This document shows positions 1 through 12,534 of a stretch of DNA of 64,000 nucleotides, in pieces; within the stretch, counting starts at the first letter, position 1, and each line of letters starts with the position of its first letter. The DNA is from Zingiber officinale (taxonomy: Eukaryota > Streptophyta > Magnoliopsida > Zingiberales > Zingiberaceae). A program made the translations under genes and the position numbers. The notes under the pieces were generated by a model. The model made no database searches. It was not told the origin of the DNA and worked only from the letters and a program-made list of their open reading frames with translations. The stretch covers positions 20,988,877 through 21,052,876 of the forward strand of contig NC_055992.1 in assembly GCF_018446385.1 (NCBI RefSeq). Reading direction: 5' to 3'.

Positions 1-56
1 GCCCAGAAATGTGAGTTATCTTATTTATGTGTCGCTAATTTGACCCTGTCAAAGGG

Positions 57-371
57 ATGAATGTACATCCACGATATAATTGGATTGGAATAAATCATAA
101 GAAATTGTATAAGAGATATGAACCATTTGTGTTAGCACAACAAGTGATTCAAGTATTCTATTCTTCATATCTTAGTTTAAAACATGATAAGATTGATTGG
201 TGGGTTGTTTGTAAAATGAAAGCATGGAAAAAAATTGAAGAATGTTGGAAAGACATTGCATATCAACAAGAGAAAGTTGCAAACACATTTCAGATCAAGG
301 AATATATTATTCCAATGTTACAAGATCCGAGCGGAGTAGTGATAAACATGAATACAAGTAAAATTCATTAG
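57..371 (+). pseudogene. TNP2-like CACTA transposase, C-terminal (DUF4216-like) fragment
   Basis: An open stretch of 104 codons contains YEPFVLAQQ, then QVFYSS, then WWVVCK. This is the pattern of the DUF4216 segment found near the C-terminus of En/Spm TNP2-type transposases (consensus: a PFILA-like block, QVFY, then W-x-VVVK). The catalytic part would lie to the left, outside the window. The C-terminal tail is short and ends at a TAG followed by a GAT-rich tract. The family assignment rests on motif order only. The fragment has no intact transposase around it. Confidence 0.6.
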
Positions 372-660
372 AGTGATAATGATGATGACAATGAGGACTT
401 TGATTTTTGATGATGGATAAGTTTTGTTATCTTAATATAACAAAAATATGATATTCTATTTTCATATATGATAATGTTTTCATTTATAAGTAAATTTAGT
501 TTTAATCTGTAAATTTACAAAACTCATAGCTCAATTAGTTGTTACTATCTCATTCTTGAAATTATATATTTTATATGTTAATACACTGTATTTTTTCTTA
601 TAGGTCATTATGGGTGACATCTTAGTATTTTGTTGAGCACTCTCTAATCTATTAGTAAAT

Positions 661-2275
661 ATGGTAAGTTTTTTTATGTTCTTCATGATACATCAAATTT
701 TTATTTACTTTATCCTAGTAATTTTATTTGATAGTCTCGATGTGGTGGGCAAAGGAGTTCTCTTGGCCAGTCTACTTCATCACTCGGCACTGGACCTACG
801 ACCCCCTCTTCAGCTGCAGGACCTTCCCATGCACCTTCACCAATACCTTTTCATTCACTGTCACCAGTACCCTCACCAATACATTCGCCAATTCCCACGC
901 CTAATTTGGCCATGCATACACTCAACTACTAATATTATAGACCCTCGAGAATCTATAGTCTCGCTTGGAAATTTGTAAGTACTATAAAAAAATTTATTGT
1001 TTAACTATCTTAATTAATTATTTAACATTGTTTATCTATAACTTTATGATATATTTGAAAATTCATTCATGAGATTAATAGAATAGTGAATAACCATTGG
1101 GGAGGGGCTTCAATGACATATACAAGCACTCTAACACCCACAAAAGAGCTCTTGTGGAACAAGTTTAAGGTATATCCCCCTTTAGTTTATATATTAAATT
1201 AAAGTGAATATATAATTAATTAATTGTTTCCATTTCAAGAGGCGTTCAATTGGGACCTGAGTGAAGAGGTGGAAGTAAAAAAAAAAATAAGAAAAAATAT
1301 AGCGATTACATTAGCATGTACTTAATCATGGAAAGATTAATGGGAAAAAGTAATCTTTCATCACTGATGAAAATTGGACCAGGATCTCCAATATTTTAGA
1401 AATCGAGGAGGACAAAGAAAGGAGTCAACAGAATAGAACAAATTAAGTTTATAATTCTAGAGACTCATCTACGATATATGCGGGTGACTCTATCAATATT
1501 GATGAGTATACATGTCGATTGTTAATTTTTTAACTCTCCTACTAATTTTTAATCTATTTCAGACTATTTCATTATTTCTAATATTTTTTTTAGACCAACA
1601 AAATGAGGAAGGAGTCTACATTCATAGATACTTTCACCCGAACATTTGCAAAAAAAAAAAAGGCAAGACTTAGAACCGGGATAAAGCTAAAGCAATTAAG
1701 CTTTGGATTAATATTTGATCTTAATTTATAACTTAGATTCTATTAGTTATGTACCTTCTCTCTATATATATTATATGCATTTCTATATATCTAATTAAGA
1801 TTATATTCATTTTTAAAATATTGTTATTGTAATTTTATTTTAATTTTTCTTATTACAATATAGGATAAATATGATGAGCTAGACCTAGCACTGAGAAATT
1901 CGCAAGCTAATGATGAATACAGCAGAGCTGAGCCCTCCGTTGGTAATAATATGAGTTTATGATTGGAAACGAATGGGGGATAGAAAGGAAGAAGGATATT
2001 AGGAATGAGTTCTTTGAGCAGAACCCATAGAGTTGTTGATACATCTTTCTTTAACTCCACCAGCAATAAGGGCACAAATAAATAATATGACTGAAGAGAT
2101 TAGCAATTTGAAGTGGATAATATTACAAAGGGATGAGGAAATGTGCTGACAACAGGACCTCGTAATGAGACATTTTCCATTAGGCTCTGCTCTAAGTTAG
2201 ATTCCTCCTAATTTTGATGATGATGGTGGTGATGACGATGATAACGATGGTGGTGGTGATGATCCTTCATGATTT
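661..2275 (+). pseudogene. Tnp1 / Transposase_24-like second CACTA gene, degenerate
   Basis: Pieces of coding sequence appear in order but in shifting frames. A Ser/Pro-rich N-terminus is read from about 750. A piece reading NNHWGGASMTYTS, then TPTKELLWNKFK, lies at about 1090-1170. NSRDSSTIYAGDS, resembling the NR...TYAGGS block of Transposase_24, lies near 1455-1500. MRKESTFIDTF lies near 1600, and a short Asp/Gly-rich C-terminus ends near 2273. Stops and frameshifts separate the pieces, and some gaps may be introns. This gene normally follows TNP2 in plant CACTA elements, which fits its position between the TNP2 tail and the subterminal repeats. Confidence 0.5.
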
Positions 2276-2924
2276 TGTTTATGTATGAATGTTATTTGTC
2301 TTAGAAATAGTGTTTTTGAACATTATTATTTGATTATGAACCCTTCATTTTTATATTTTTGATTGATACTGTTAATTTGTTTTGAACAGGATTGGTGAGG
2401 CCAAGTAAATTGATACAAATTGAAAATCCATGTCGGAGGAAGTAAGTCTTTACATATTAAGTTTTATGTTAGTTTATAGGATTTTCTTTCTTATTTAAAA
2501 TGATACTTTTTTTGTTGTTTTGATGCAAGGAAAAGAAGAAGAATGGAAAGGTAAGAAAGTGTGAAGAAGATGCATTATTGATATGTTTGTGTATGAGGAT
2601 ATTTTCATTTGGATTGACTTATTGAAGAATGTTAGATATTTTTGGATATGATAACTTGACTTACATGGATTTTCAATTTGTATGGATTTGATATTGTTTA
2701 TTTTGATTTGTTTGTATGGTTTCCTTATGGATATGTTTGTTTTTGACTTGTATGATTGTAGATTTGGTTTGGAATGTTAAATGTGATGTCTATATTGTGA
2801 ATATGATGTGATGTGATGTTAAATAGGATGTGTATGTTATGACATGTGTATGTTGTGAATAAGATGTGTATATTGTGAATAGGCTGTCATGTATTATGTA
2901 AACACAATAAACTTTAGAAATAGA

Positions 2925-3488
2925 TAGGTTATGGGCAAAATATTAGCATTTTGCGATGAATTTGGCGATGAAACATTTTTGTCGCCAAATTATCGTAAAA
3001 CTACTGTGCAGTGTAATTCTACGATGAATCCCCTTTTCATCAAAGATTGGCAACGAAAATGGATTCGTCGCAGATTTGGCGATGAATCCATTTTCATTGC
3101 CAATCTTCGATGAAGGGGGATTGGTCACAAATTGACAATGAAAAATGTATTCATCACAGATTGACAACGAAAATGTATTCGTCACATATTTGATGACAAA
3201 TCTATTTTCATTGCAAATCTATGACAAAAATTGGATTCATAGCCAAATTGGGGATGAAGGTAAATTTTTGTCTTAGATTTGAGTATGATGACTTTTACGA
3301 TGAATTTAGCTAGAAAAAAATTCATCATAGAATTGATGTTGAATTTTAATCTTTTCATCATAGAGTTTGATGATGTCTTATTTGCAACAAAAAAAAAAAT
3401 TTGTCACAGACTTCAGACTTCGTCGCAAATTATTTTTGCTACAATTTTAAAAAAAAAATCATCGCAAATAACCTATTTTTTTCTAGTC
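2925..3488. repeat. CACTA subterminal repeat zone and right terminus
   Basis: Short words of the type GGCGATGAA, TTCGTCGC and TTCATCGCA recur in both orientations, for example an inverted pair around 3062-3090. They lead to the terminal CTATTTTTTTCTAGTC. Dense subterminal repeats are the transposase-binding zone of CACTA elements. Just before it, at about 2800-2890, an imperfect repeat of roughly 20 bp (GATGTGTATGTTGTGAATA type) occupies the presumed 3' UTR. Confidence 0.6.
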
Positions 3489-3489
3489 T

Positions 3490-4497
3490 AGACCACAATT
3501 GATTGGATGTTGGGCAAGTGAACCCTATATTTGGATTGAGCAAGTTAGGGTTGGACAATCAATTGACCCTAAGCTAATCGATTAGGAAATCGATTATGGC
3601 TTAATTCGCGAGAGCATAGAAGATGTTGAAATCGATTGGGCAATCGATTATGACATCTCTAATAAATTAGTTCAATCAATTAGGCAGTGTTGAATCGATT
3701 TGGAAGAAAACTCAATCGATTAGGAGCTTCGTGAAGGAATTTCACAATAACAAAGGTTGAATTGATTAACCCAATCGATTCAACCATTGCCAATAGATTG
3801 GGTCAATCAATTAAACAATAGTCTGTCACGAAGAGGTGGAATCGATTGCAGCAATCAATTCTGGCATCCCTAATCGACTAGAGTAATCGATTAAGGCTTA
3901 GTTCATGAAAACACAGAGAGTTGGAGAATCGATTTGTCCCAATCCAATCGATTGGGACAATCGATTAAGAGAAGTATAAAAGAGTTGTTGCATGATTTGA
4001 ATAATGGATTTAATCTGATTTGACGTGACACACGATTAAGAGTAAGATCAATCGATTAGGAGCTTTAAATCAGCACGATATAAAGGATTTCGCAAAGAAT
4101 CAAATCACTTCTTCACCGCCCTTCTCTGCCAGATTTTGAACTTTTGGAAGAGAAGTGTTGCTGCACTTTCCAAACATCAAGAGGCAGTCTAAAGCAACAA
4201 GAGATCAAGAGTAAAGTTTTTCATTGTTGTATTTACTTTCCTTGTTCTTGTTGCATCGTTATTGTATTTCTTGCATTTCTCATGTTGAGATTGTTCGAGG
4301 CTTCTTCTTCGCTCCTGGAAGGAGGTTTTCATAATGTATCTGTGAGTGAACAGAGTGGACCCTTGGATTAGTCACCTCAAGGAGATGGATACCAAGTCAA
4401 ATCCAACGAGTTAGCATTGTTTCGAGTTATCCGCTGCAATATCAACAAGACGAAGCGAAAGAAGTTATTCAACCCTATCCCTCAGAGTGTCCTAACA
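3490..4497 (+). mobile_element. Ty1/copia-type LTR (ATCGAT-rich), solo or truncated
   Basis: About thirteen copies of ATCGAT, mostly within AATCGATT-type words, crowd 3570-4060. A TATA-like GATATAAAGG follows at about 4077. Pyrimidine-rich leader-like sequence follows and the segment ends in CCTAACA at 4497. No primer-binding site or coding region follows on this strand; the next sequence is copia coding sequence on the opposite strand. The left boundary abuts the CACTA end and is approximate. A solo LTR is likely but no target duplication was found. Confidence 0.5.
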
Positions 4498-5990
4498 TGA
4501 TTCAATTTCAAATTTGTGTCACATAAGGTGAACCCAACTATAACGAGAATACTCATCAATAAGGTTTAAGAAATAATGAGCACTAGAGTAATTATGAGGT
4601 CCTCATGGATCATAATGTATTAAATCAATAGGTTTGAGTATGAATGTTGTTTGTTGAAAAGAATAAATGAGATGAAATGACAAGCATCACAAACATTATT
4701 TAAAATCAAAAGAAGTTTTAAAAGTTTTAGATAGTAATTGAAGTGGGTGAATGTAAGGATGTCCAAGGCACTTATGCCAAAGATTGGATACGCGATGAAT
4801 AACATTGGGCACGTGTGGTTTTAGATTCCTAGTAAAGTAGTACAAACTAATACTCTTTATTCCTAATCCAATCACCTTATTCATAGTTAAATCATGTATT
4901 ACACAAAAATCAGGTAAAATATCACATTACAACCTAAGGCCTGTATAAATTTGCTAATGGAAAATAAATTTAATTTAAAATTCAGAACATGGAGCACGTC
5001 GTCAAAACTATAACATTATATTAATTTTAGCATGACCTCCATTTGATAGTTGCACAGCGGTATGTTTTGAAATATATATGTTTTCAATCTTAGATATGTG
5101 ATCAGTATCTTCACATTAGAAATAATTTAAGAATTTGTGAACTTCCTATCCTTTAGTTTGGCATCTTTTCCATGGTAACAATGTCCACGAGGAAATCCAT
5201 GAATAAAAGGCATGGATCAATACTATTCCGTCTATATCACAGTGAGTGCATTTGAAGCACTTTTTACTTGTTGATCTTACCAATTGACTTGTTCGACATT
5301 TTTGACTCCGGACGTATTGATAGCATGAAACCTTGTGATATGCTAATTAGCAACTACCTCAATCTGTCTTTCATGTTGTAAGATGAGGGCATGGACTTCC
5401 AAGTGCAAGGTATGGGATTCATCATGAGAATATAATCACAAGTCTTAGAGAAGAAATTATTCAATCCCATGACGAATTGCCTAGCAAGTCCTTTGAGACC
5501 TCCACAAGTGCAAGTGATCGGATCATAATAAAAAGTAAGTATATCTCGAAGTGCCTTCATGTTGGTGTAACACATTGACACGGGAGGTTGATGTCCTTGT
5601 CGAAATGCTATAATTTCTTTTCAGATTTTAAAAATCCGAGTGTTATTCCCTAGAACCTATCATATAGATCACTTCATTTTGGCTCTGTATCAATAATACT
5701 ACTTGCAATTTAGAATAAATAGAATTAAAGATTCATGAAAATATTATGTGATTGCAACGCTCCTATATAGAAAATTTATCATCCGTTGTCAATGGTGGCT
5801 TGATTGTCTTATTAATAAAATCAACTATGTTCTTGACACTTAGAGCTATTTGCATCAAATGATTCCATTATTCATAATTATTTTTGTTGTGTGGTTTAGA
5901 TGTCAACATCAAACTTAGGATGATCAAAATGGTGCAAAAATAGTACATGATAAGATTGGTTACTCTTTGAATTTTTTTTTTTTCCTCATT
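4498..5990 (-). pseudogene. Ty1/copia gag-protease-integrase relic
   Basis: Read on the minus strand from right to left, the order is that of a copia polyprotein. Gag comes first (5990-5354), with a QIQKEI-like and RQGHQPPVS-type segment and GLARQFVMGLN. A short GFPRGHCYHG zone near 5200 resembles the gag C-terminus. An N-VIFY...IGLG segment leads into the GAG_pre-integrase block with LWHKCLGHP (about 4790-4740). The start of the integrase core follows, with YFLNLIDEYSRYSW (about 4590-4540). Frameshifts and stops are frequent. Integrase is cut at the border with the LTR at 4497; no reverse transcriptase remains. The N-terminal end of gag is approximate. Confidence 0.65.
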
Positions 5991-7059
5991 GCTATGGTAG
6001 TATATAATTTTCAGGAATTTTTTAATGCTCTAATATTCTAAAAATTCATTGATAAAAGAAAAGAAAATAGATCGATTTTTACCTCTAATAGATATGTGAA
6101 AAGTTTGTAATTTCACCTCTGCTTCCTTTTGACAGCTCAGAGGAGGTTGACGCGGAGCAAGTGTGTCTGTCAAGTGCAATCAGCTCCATAAATTGGTATT
6201 ACTAACAGATTGCAATTAACCATTGCGCTAACTGCTATGGCTTCTGGATAAAGCAATCTGGCTTCTTAATAAGCTCTGCGTCATATAACAAGTCTGTTTC
6301 TGCCTGAATTCTCTATGATTTCTTCCTAACCATACTAATCACGGCCAGCTCTAACTGATGCTGTTAAACCAGGCTCTAGGTCATCTCCTTACTCTTGTAT
6401 GGATAAGTATACTATGTGAAACTGAAAGATTTGTTGCACAGCTGATGATGTTCCATTCTTGTTGCACCATATTGCATTGCTGAAATAGGGGTGCATTCCT
6501 GTCTCATCCTCAGAAATACAACGCATATATGTGATGTCAAGGTTCATTATATCCTATAGTTGACAACGTCCTTGGTGTTTTATCTTAAGACCAGCAAGAG
6601 TGAATTTTAACTTAGGTACCAAAAAATAGTTTGATGAAAATCCTCCAAGCAAAGACTCCAAAAGAAAGACCATTTGTTAGTAGGTGAGATATCCATCCAA
6701 TGTGTTTTGTTGAAGCAAAGACTCCTTGCAGGGTTTACTTGTGGTAGAACTTCTGAATTCATAGATTGATAATCCCTGAGCCAGGTGACAAAACTTCATT
6801 CTGCCTGGTATCACGCTGATGATGTCGTGGAACTGCAACTTTGATAAAAGAAGTCTGATTATCCATTTCCCTGATTTTCCATTTTGGCATCAGAAAGAAA
6901 TATGACTCAGACACTGTTTAATGAAGTACTGAAACTACCAATGGCCAATGGTAAGAGGTTAACTTACCGGGAATATAATCTTGTTGCAATCTTCTTTTAT
7001 GACGTTGTTCTGATATTCCTTGCTAGGTTTCCTGCTGGCCGATTGGAGACTAAGACAGC
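5991..7059. other. No recognisable gene
   Basis: No long open frame and no motif I recognise on either strand. The sequence is less AT-rich than the flanks and has possible splice-like signals, but no protein family could be read. It ends where similarity to the region downstream of the second dioxygenase copy begins (about 7060, matching about 54945). Confidence 0.4.
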
Positions 7060-7314
7060 ATAAATGGAATGGCTATGAATGACAACCCAATTACTAGGTT
7101 GATTTTCCATCTTATATTTTTTCCCCGTGCTATGCGAAATTAAGCATCTCAAAGATTATATATAACTCCAGCACAAATTCATAAACTAACAGCAACTCTC
7201 GTTTGTTACATAAATACGCTAATTGCTTACTCCACAGCCAAACTTAAATAGTTTATCACTCTACAACAGACCTTAAATAGTTGTAACTCACAACAGCTTA
7301 ACACACATTTTTTA

Positions 7315-10300
7315 TCACAACTTGTAGTTATCTAAGGCTGATCGTCCATCAATTCCTTTATTGTAGTAGTATGTGTGATAGTCTCTCACTGTGACTTCTC
7401 TATAAAGTGGGGGTTTTTCTATTGACAACTCTTTGATTGGGCCAAATAGCTTTGTTGATGGCCAAAGTTGAGTTGTGAAGAAGCAAGCCACTGAAGTTCT
7501 TGGACCTACCTTCTTTATCAGCACTCGATGCTCAGCACTCCTAAACTTATCATTAGTTATTAACTGCAATATCAAATGCAAACACCAAACCTTGGTTTAA
7601 CCTTTTAGGTGTACGATTTTCCGATTTGTCAATGAAGTGGGTTCGTAATCAAAGCACATACCTGCAAAAGGTCTCCAATATTTACAACTAAAGCTCCTGT
7701 AGAGGGAGGGACATCAAGCCACTGGTTTTGGTGCATTACTTGAAGGCCACCAATCTGATCTTGTAGAAGGATGGTGATGAAATCAGGATCAGAATGCTTG
7801 CTGGCTCCAAGAGTGAGGTCTGGCTGTGGGCAGGGTGGGTAGTAGTGACCTAGAATATAAAGTCCTTTGTCACACTCCATCTGTATCAAATGATCACTAC
7901 GGAGGCCAAGAGCCTCAGAAAACAACTCCAACAGAAGTGTTCCCAAGCTTTGAATGTGGTTTGTGAACTGGAAGATAATACCTCTGCATATGTGAAAGAC
8001 ATTTTTTTAATCACAGACAAAAAAAAATTGGTATACAAGTTAATTTTGAGATAACTCAAGCAAAAAATGGATATCTTTTAGATAAAAGAGAATTAATACA
8101 TTAATGAATTAATAAAGCAGATTAGAAGCTTCAGTCTCAGATGAAAAGAGAGAAAAACACACCTACAACTAGCTGAATGATTAGCTAAGACTTGAAAGTC
8201 TATCACCTCCCCATATGAAAGAAGAGATGTTATTGCCTCTGTTAAGCTGAATATTAGATAAGCAATACTCAATACTCAAGAAGTAGCCTATGACCTTCTA
8301 TATTGGAATGTTCAAATCTCAAAATCCATATTTTCTAGTAGGCAGTATACCATAATAAGAAAGCTACTATGATAGTTAATACTACAATAGATGTAGAAGA
8401 TTGTTAGCTGCTCCAACTAGCTCATACCTCGATTGACGTAATACTATTAATATGCTTCTTAAAGCTCAAGACTTGGGGCTGAAGCCTCAAAGGATTCAAG
8501 TGATTAATCACTCCATGGTGAAACTAGTTGACTTTGTTGGCCAAGTTTTGATTTGTGTTAAGTGTCTCGCAGTTTGGTAAAAAACTAATAGGTGTTTTAT
8601 TGAATCTTTTTATAGAGTTCAAAGGTGAGACTCTTTGAGCCCACTAGAAAACCAAATACATAGATGATCCTTGGAAAAGCTCCAAGATAATTTAGACCTA
8701 TCCCTAAAATGTGATGCTTCCCAATCAATTCGTTAATGTCAGCATAGTACGAGCATTTTAGAACTAATCTCCCAAGTATCTAAAAATAATATAGTACTGC
8801 AAACTGACATATCTACCATGGCACCCCTCTAAGTAGACAAATCGCAATTTAGAGTTTAGACCACCCAAGAATATTGATGATCCAACCTGGTTACCCTAGC
8901 ATTTTCCTTTGAGAATGCTAGATCATACTATACTTGGTTCTACATGCAAAACAAAATAAAAAAGGCTTCCTACGAGCATGAGACTTCTACTTACTACTAC
9001 TCTCCCCTCTTGATGCTTATCCTCTCATTATAAGTTAATATGCTTTTGGATTGGTTCCCGATCTTGTCCTTTCTCCTTTGACTCATCTTCTTACTCAAAC
9101 TCACAAATTATAGCAAATGTCTTTTCTTGATCTGCTTCTCCATCTAGATTTTCAAGTGTAAGCAATCATCTTTATAATAATCATGCTTATGATGGTATCA
9201 ACAATAATTCATCTACATCCTATCCTTCTTATAGAATGTTAACTGAAGTGGTTGTGACTGGGGCAATGATAAGTTCTAATCTTTGATTTCCACAAGTAAA
9301 TATGATTGTGAAGCATTCCTTTGGGTCTTTTCAGCACAAGTGAGCATTTGTTAAACTCTATTGAGTGATAGTGATTCTTTTTTAGTGAAACCTCCTTAGC
9401 TCATTGACCCTTTAAGGTTTAGACTCTGTTGTCTTTGCTTGCATCACATCATCAACAGTGGTATACCTATTTCTCTTTCTAGAATTTCTACATAGTCCCT
9501 TGAGGGTTTTCGTACAAAGAATGTGAATTCTAAAAGGTTTCAAGGCAATTTAGCTACCTTAACAAACCTTATTAGAAACTTTAAAAGCAACTCGTCACCT
9601 CCTTGCCATTGTGTCAGACTAGTTGCCCTTTGAGAGATTTGGCTAATACTAAAGAAATCTGCTACAAGACTTTGATTAAAATTCTTGAATCTAGCAATTT
9701 CTTCTAATGGCAACCTGACAAACCAATGATGTGCTATCTAACACAATGTTGTTGGAAACACCAACACAAAGAAAAATCTAAAATTTCACAAAAAGACATC
9801 CAATAATTAAAAGCGGTCACATGTTTTGAAGAGTTTGTGTCATGCTATCATTGTAATTTTCATGCTTGGAACATAGAAGTTCTGTAAAACTAGCTCCTTT
9901 AGCATCTCAAAGGTCAAGGCATTTCTAATCTCTAAGCGCCTCTCTTCCGGTAGTCTTTTCTCTCCTCTTCTCTATATTGGTTTATCCAGTTCCTAACCTC
10001 AAAAATACTCTTATGTCTCTTTGGTGCTATTTAATTTCTTCTTTCTCTACTGTCAATTTTATATTTTCCCCTTAGCTTGTCCATCACTCCAACAGCCTCC
10101 TTGGGCACCTCTTCTAAATCTTTTATCAACCAGCTAGGAAATATATTCCTCCTCATTTTTTTTGTAAACCTCAATGTGAATTCAGTGCTTCCCAAATCAC
10201 CTTATGAATCACCACTAAGGGAACTTCTAGATTTGTAGCACATAGTTGAGTTGCTTTAGTGCTACACCTAGCTTTTGGAAGGAAATGAAGCTAGTGGTGA

Positions 10301-11695
10301 AGCCATATGATTCATGGTATAATATCCATATGGGCCATGTGATCATGGACAAGTGACGAGACAAGCAATGTAGTGCAGACATGCATGCACACTAGTGCAA
10401 CATTTTGTAGTTCACACAAACACATCAGATTTATCATAGATATATACTACTTTCCTTGACCACCACCCAGAAAAGTCGGCAACTAACAAAACATATCATA
10501 ACAAACAAGGGCGGTGATTATGTACATCAATATCATCATTTGAATTGTTGATCCGATTCAAGGGCTGAAATCAAATCCCAACAAATGAAGCCCAACCAAC
10601 ACATAACAGTGAAGGGGCATGGGCTACTACATAAATAGCCAAAAGAAGAAGTCAGGCAGATTAGTTTGAATTCAATGGAATTCACAAAATATAACAACCA
10701 CTCCTCTCCCATCTACATTACAGATCCTCCTCTGCAACCACCAAATTTAGTGAAATTCAAGGCAAATTGCAATGACTTTACTTTTGGTAAGGTGGATCAT
10801 ATGCTCTTCTTCAACAATAAGATGCATCAAGGCAACAATCTCATTGTATTCTATAGGAAATTCGTTAGAACCAATTGCACACTAACGGTGAGCATGAATG
10901 AAGCCTCAAGGAAATCACATATGTGCCTCGAGATCAGATTTGCTAGTCTGTGACGATCAGCACTTAATATGACAATTACTTGGTTATAATCATGATTGCA
11001 AAAATTATGAAGAAAATAATAATGCAAGTATATTATTGAAATCCAAATTCTAAAGGTAACTAAGAAAGAGAATTTTGCAACATCCACAAAAGAAACTACT
11101 TTATATCACTTTCTCGAAATGAGAATCTACGATTAGGTTATCTTTGTAAATTGCATACTAGGAAGGTCTCAGTTTGTGGTGAGACGCTTTTCATTTACCT
11201 GCATGCGTCGGGCAATTCCTCCAATTGTGGAGGCTCCGGCGCCATGGTACAGGACAGAGTATCCCTCCAATTGGCTACTCTCGAAACGTAGAGATCGAAG
11301 TTGCTATTGAAGCGCACCTTCTTCCTCAAATCTCTCGTGTAGTACTGCTTCTTCACCTCAATCGGCCCCTCATGGAACTGCGTCACTCCTTGGAGCATTG
11401 AGTCGAGCACGTCCGCTGCAATTCCGTGATTCACAACTTGAAAGAAGCCATATGTCGTCGCAGCGTGCATCAACTCCTCCACCGCTTGCTTCCTCCGTGA
11501 TTCATCGGCCTGTACATCCTTAAGATCTACGATAGGAATTTGGTGGTTGGATGTGGATTTGGGCTCGACTTGGATAGGTGGAGCGACGAAGAAAGCTGGG
11601 AGCTCGTCGGCGCCTGCGTCGACGAGGCCTTTGACGCCGGTCCTGGACTCATCGAAGGCCTTGATGGCAGAGGCTCTGTCGTAGGTTGCGGACAT
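7315..11695 (-). CDS. 2-oxoglutarate/Fe(II)-dependent dioxygenase, ACC-oxidase-homolog type (copy A)
   Basis: The gene has three exons: 11695-11199, 7983-7662 and 7563-7315. All borders are GT-AG, and the phases join to an open frame of 355 aa, the usual size for this group. The start at 11695 gives [16 protein letters not shown], the typical N-terminus; an upstream ATG at 11935 would add 80 unrelated residues. The DIOX_N domain spans about residues 53-160 and the 2OG-Fe(II) oxygenase domain about 205-305. Metal ligands are His229-x-Asp231 (HSD) and His285 (EHRV); Arg295-x-Ser297 (RTS) would bind 2-oxoglutarate. The family oxidises small molecules in the cytosol with O2 and 2-oxoglutarate; the substrate is unknown, and the proteins are homologs, not true ACC oxidases. 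Oddities are HSDPDF where copy B has HSDPGF, and Gly167 where copy B has Asp. A truncated tandem copy lies at 55.2-55.9 kb. Confidence 0.88.
7984..11198 (-). other. Intron 1 of dioxygenase copy A (3.2 kb)
   Basis: The donor GTAAAT (11198) and acceptor TATGCAG (ending 7984) frame 3215 bp. The part next to exon 2 (about 7984-8440) matches the intron next to exon 2 of copy B (about 55853-56285), then similarity stops abruptly, which marks a later insertion or deletion. Minus-strand translation of about 9300-10300 gives short coding-like pieces that faintly resemble a gypsy gag, but nothing certain. Intron 2 is 98 bp in both copies. Confidence 0.6.
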
Positions 11696-12361
11696 GACTG
11701 AAAAAACTTGAGGAGCTGGTGAGTGGCCGAGCCGTGAGGACCATTGATTAAGAACTGTGGTATAATATCTTAGCTCCGTACTGGACTCTGATGGAGATCC
11801 CAGCAATAAGTGAATCCACGCGTACCTTTGGTTAGGTCCTACGTAATGCATGGACCCATCCATTGATTGAAACGTGTCCTTTCTGTTTTCTTTTTTAAAA
11901 GAATTCTGAATCTCTTGCTGTACGCCTCTTACCAACTCCTATGTCTTTTTTTGTAAATAAAAAAAAAACAAACAGAACCTTCTTAACCCAACTATGGTTT
12001 GACCGAAAGCTCCCGACTTGGGCAGAAGCGATAAGCGCTTTTAAAAAATTCCAGAAATGCCATCAAAAGTTCGCGACTTGCGCAGAAGAAGCGATAAAGA
12101 GCTTTTGAGGTAAATGAAGCGACGTCCAACTATTTCATTCGGGGTTAGTCGAAGGAAAGTTCAAGTGCAATTTTCAATTGAATCTCACAAAGAAAATCTA
12201 GGAAAACTAAGCTGCAAATGGATGAGATAAAACGAAAGTTAAAAGAGATGAGATTGAGTGAGGATGGTCAATGTTAGTTAGAAAAATATAATGCTAGACC
12301 GATTAGTGCATTTAGTTTGTTTGAAAACTATAGGTGATCGGAAATGTTGGATTGGAGGAGG

Positions 12362-12362
<1 letters not shown>
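11696..12362. promoter_or_regulatory. Upstream region of dioxygenase copy A
   Basis: This is the 5' flank of the minus-strand gene. A TATA-like ATATTATACC on the minus strand (about 11758-11770) lies roughly 65-75 bp before the start codon and is only a weak candidate. No clear operator-like motif was seen. Two G/C-richer imperfect repeats around 12001-12110 (both with AAAGCTCCCGACTTG or AAGTTCGCGACTTG and GCAGAAG) may be part of the promoter or an old repeat. Confidence 0.3.
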
Positions 12363-12395
<33 letters not shown>

Positions 12396-12534
12396 CTATT
12401 TTACAGTAACCAACTCAACCCTACATCATTGACTACTTTAATATATCCTTTAACATATACATATATATAATTCTATTTTACAGTAACCAACTCAACCCTA
12501 CATCATTGACTACTTTAATATATCCTTTAACATA
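12363..12534. repeat. AT microsatellite and 67-bp direct duplication
   Basis: An uninterrupted AT dinucleotide run occupies about 12363-12392. It is followed by two identical 67-bp units, 12391-12457 and 12468-12534, separated by 10 bp of AT-rich spacer, so the period is 77 bp. The identity of the copies indicates a recent duplication, probably by slippage or template switching primed by the AT run. Confidence 0.85.

Larger units (their letters stand above)
1..3488 (+). mobile_element. CACTA (En/Spm) transposon, decayed right part
   Basis: The segment holds, in the usual CACTA order, the tail of a TNP2-like transposase, remnants of a Tnp1/Transposase_24-like second gene, and a subterminal zone of short direct and inverted repeats. 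It ends at about 3488 in CCTATTTTTTTCTAGTC, close to the reverse complement of a plant CACTA terminus (CACTAGAAAAAAATAGG) with the last base changed. The left end lies outside the window. Because the left terminus is missing, the 3-bp target duplication cannot be tested. The reading frames are broken, so this copy is not autonomous. Confidence 0.7.

Noticed and set aside
11696..11935. N-terminal extension of 80 residues for dioxygenase copy A from the ATG at 11935
   Set aside because: The extension shows no family similarity, whereas the ATG at 11695 gives the standard N-terminus and length; the extra codons are open by chance in the 5' UTR.
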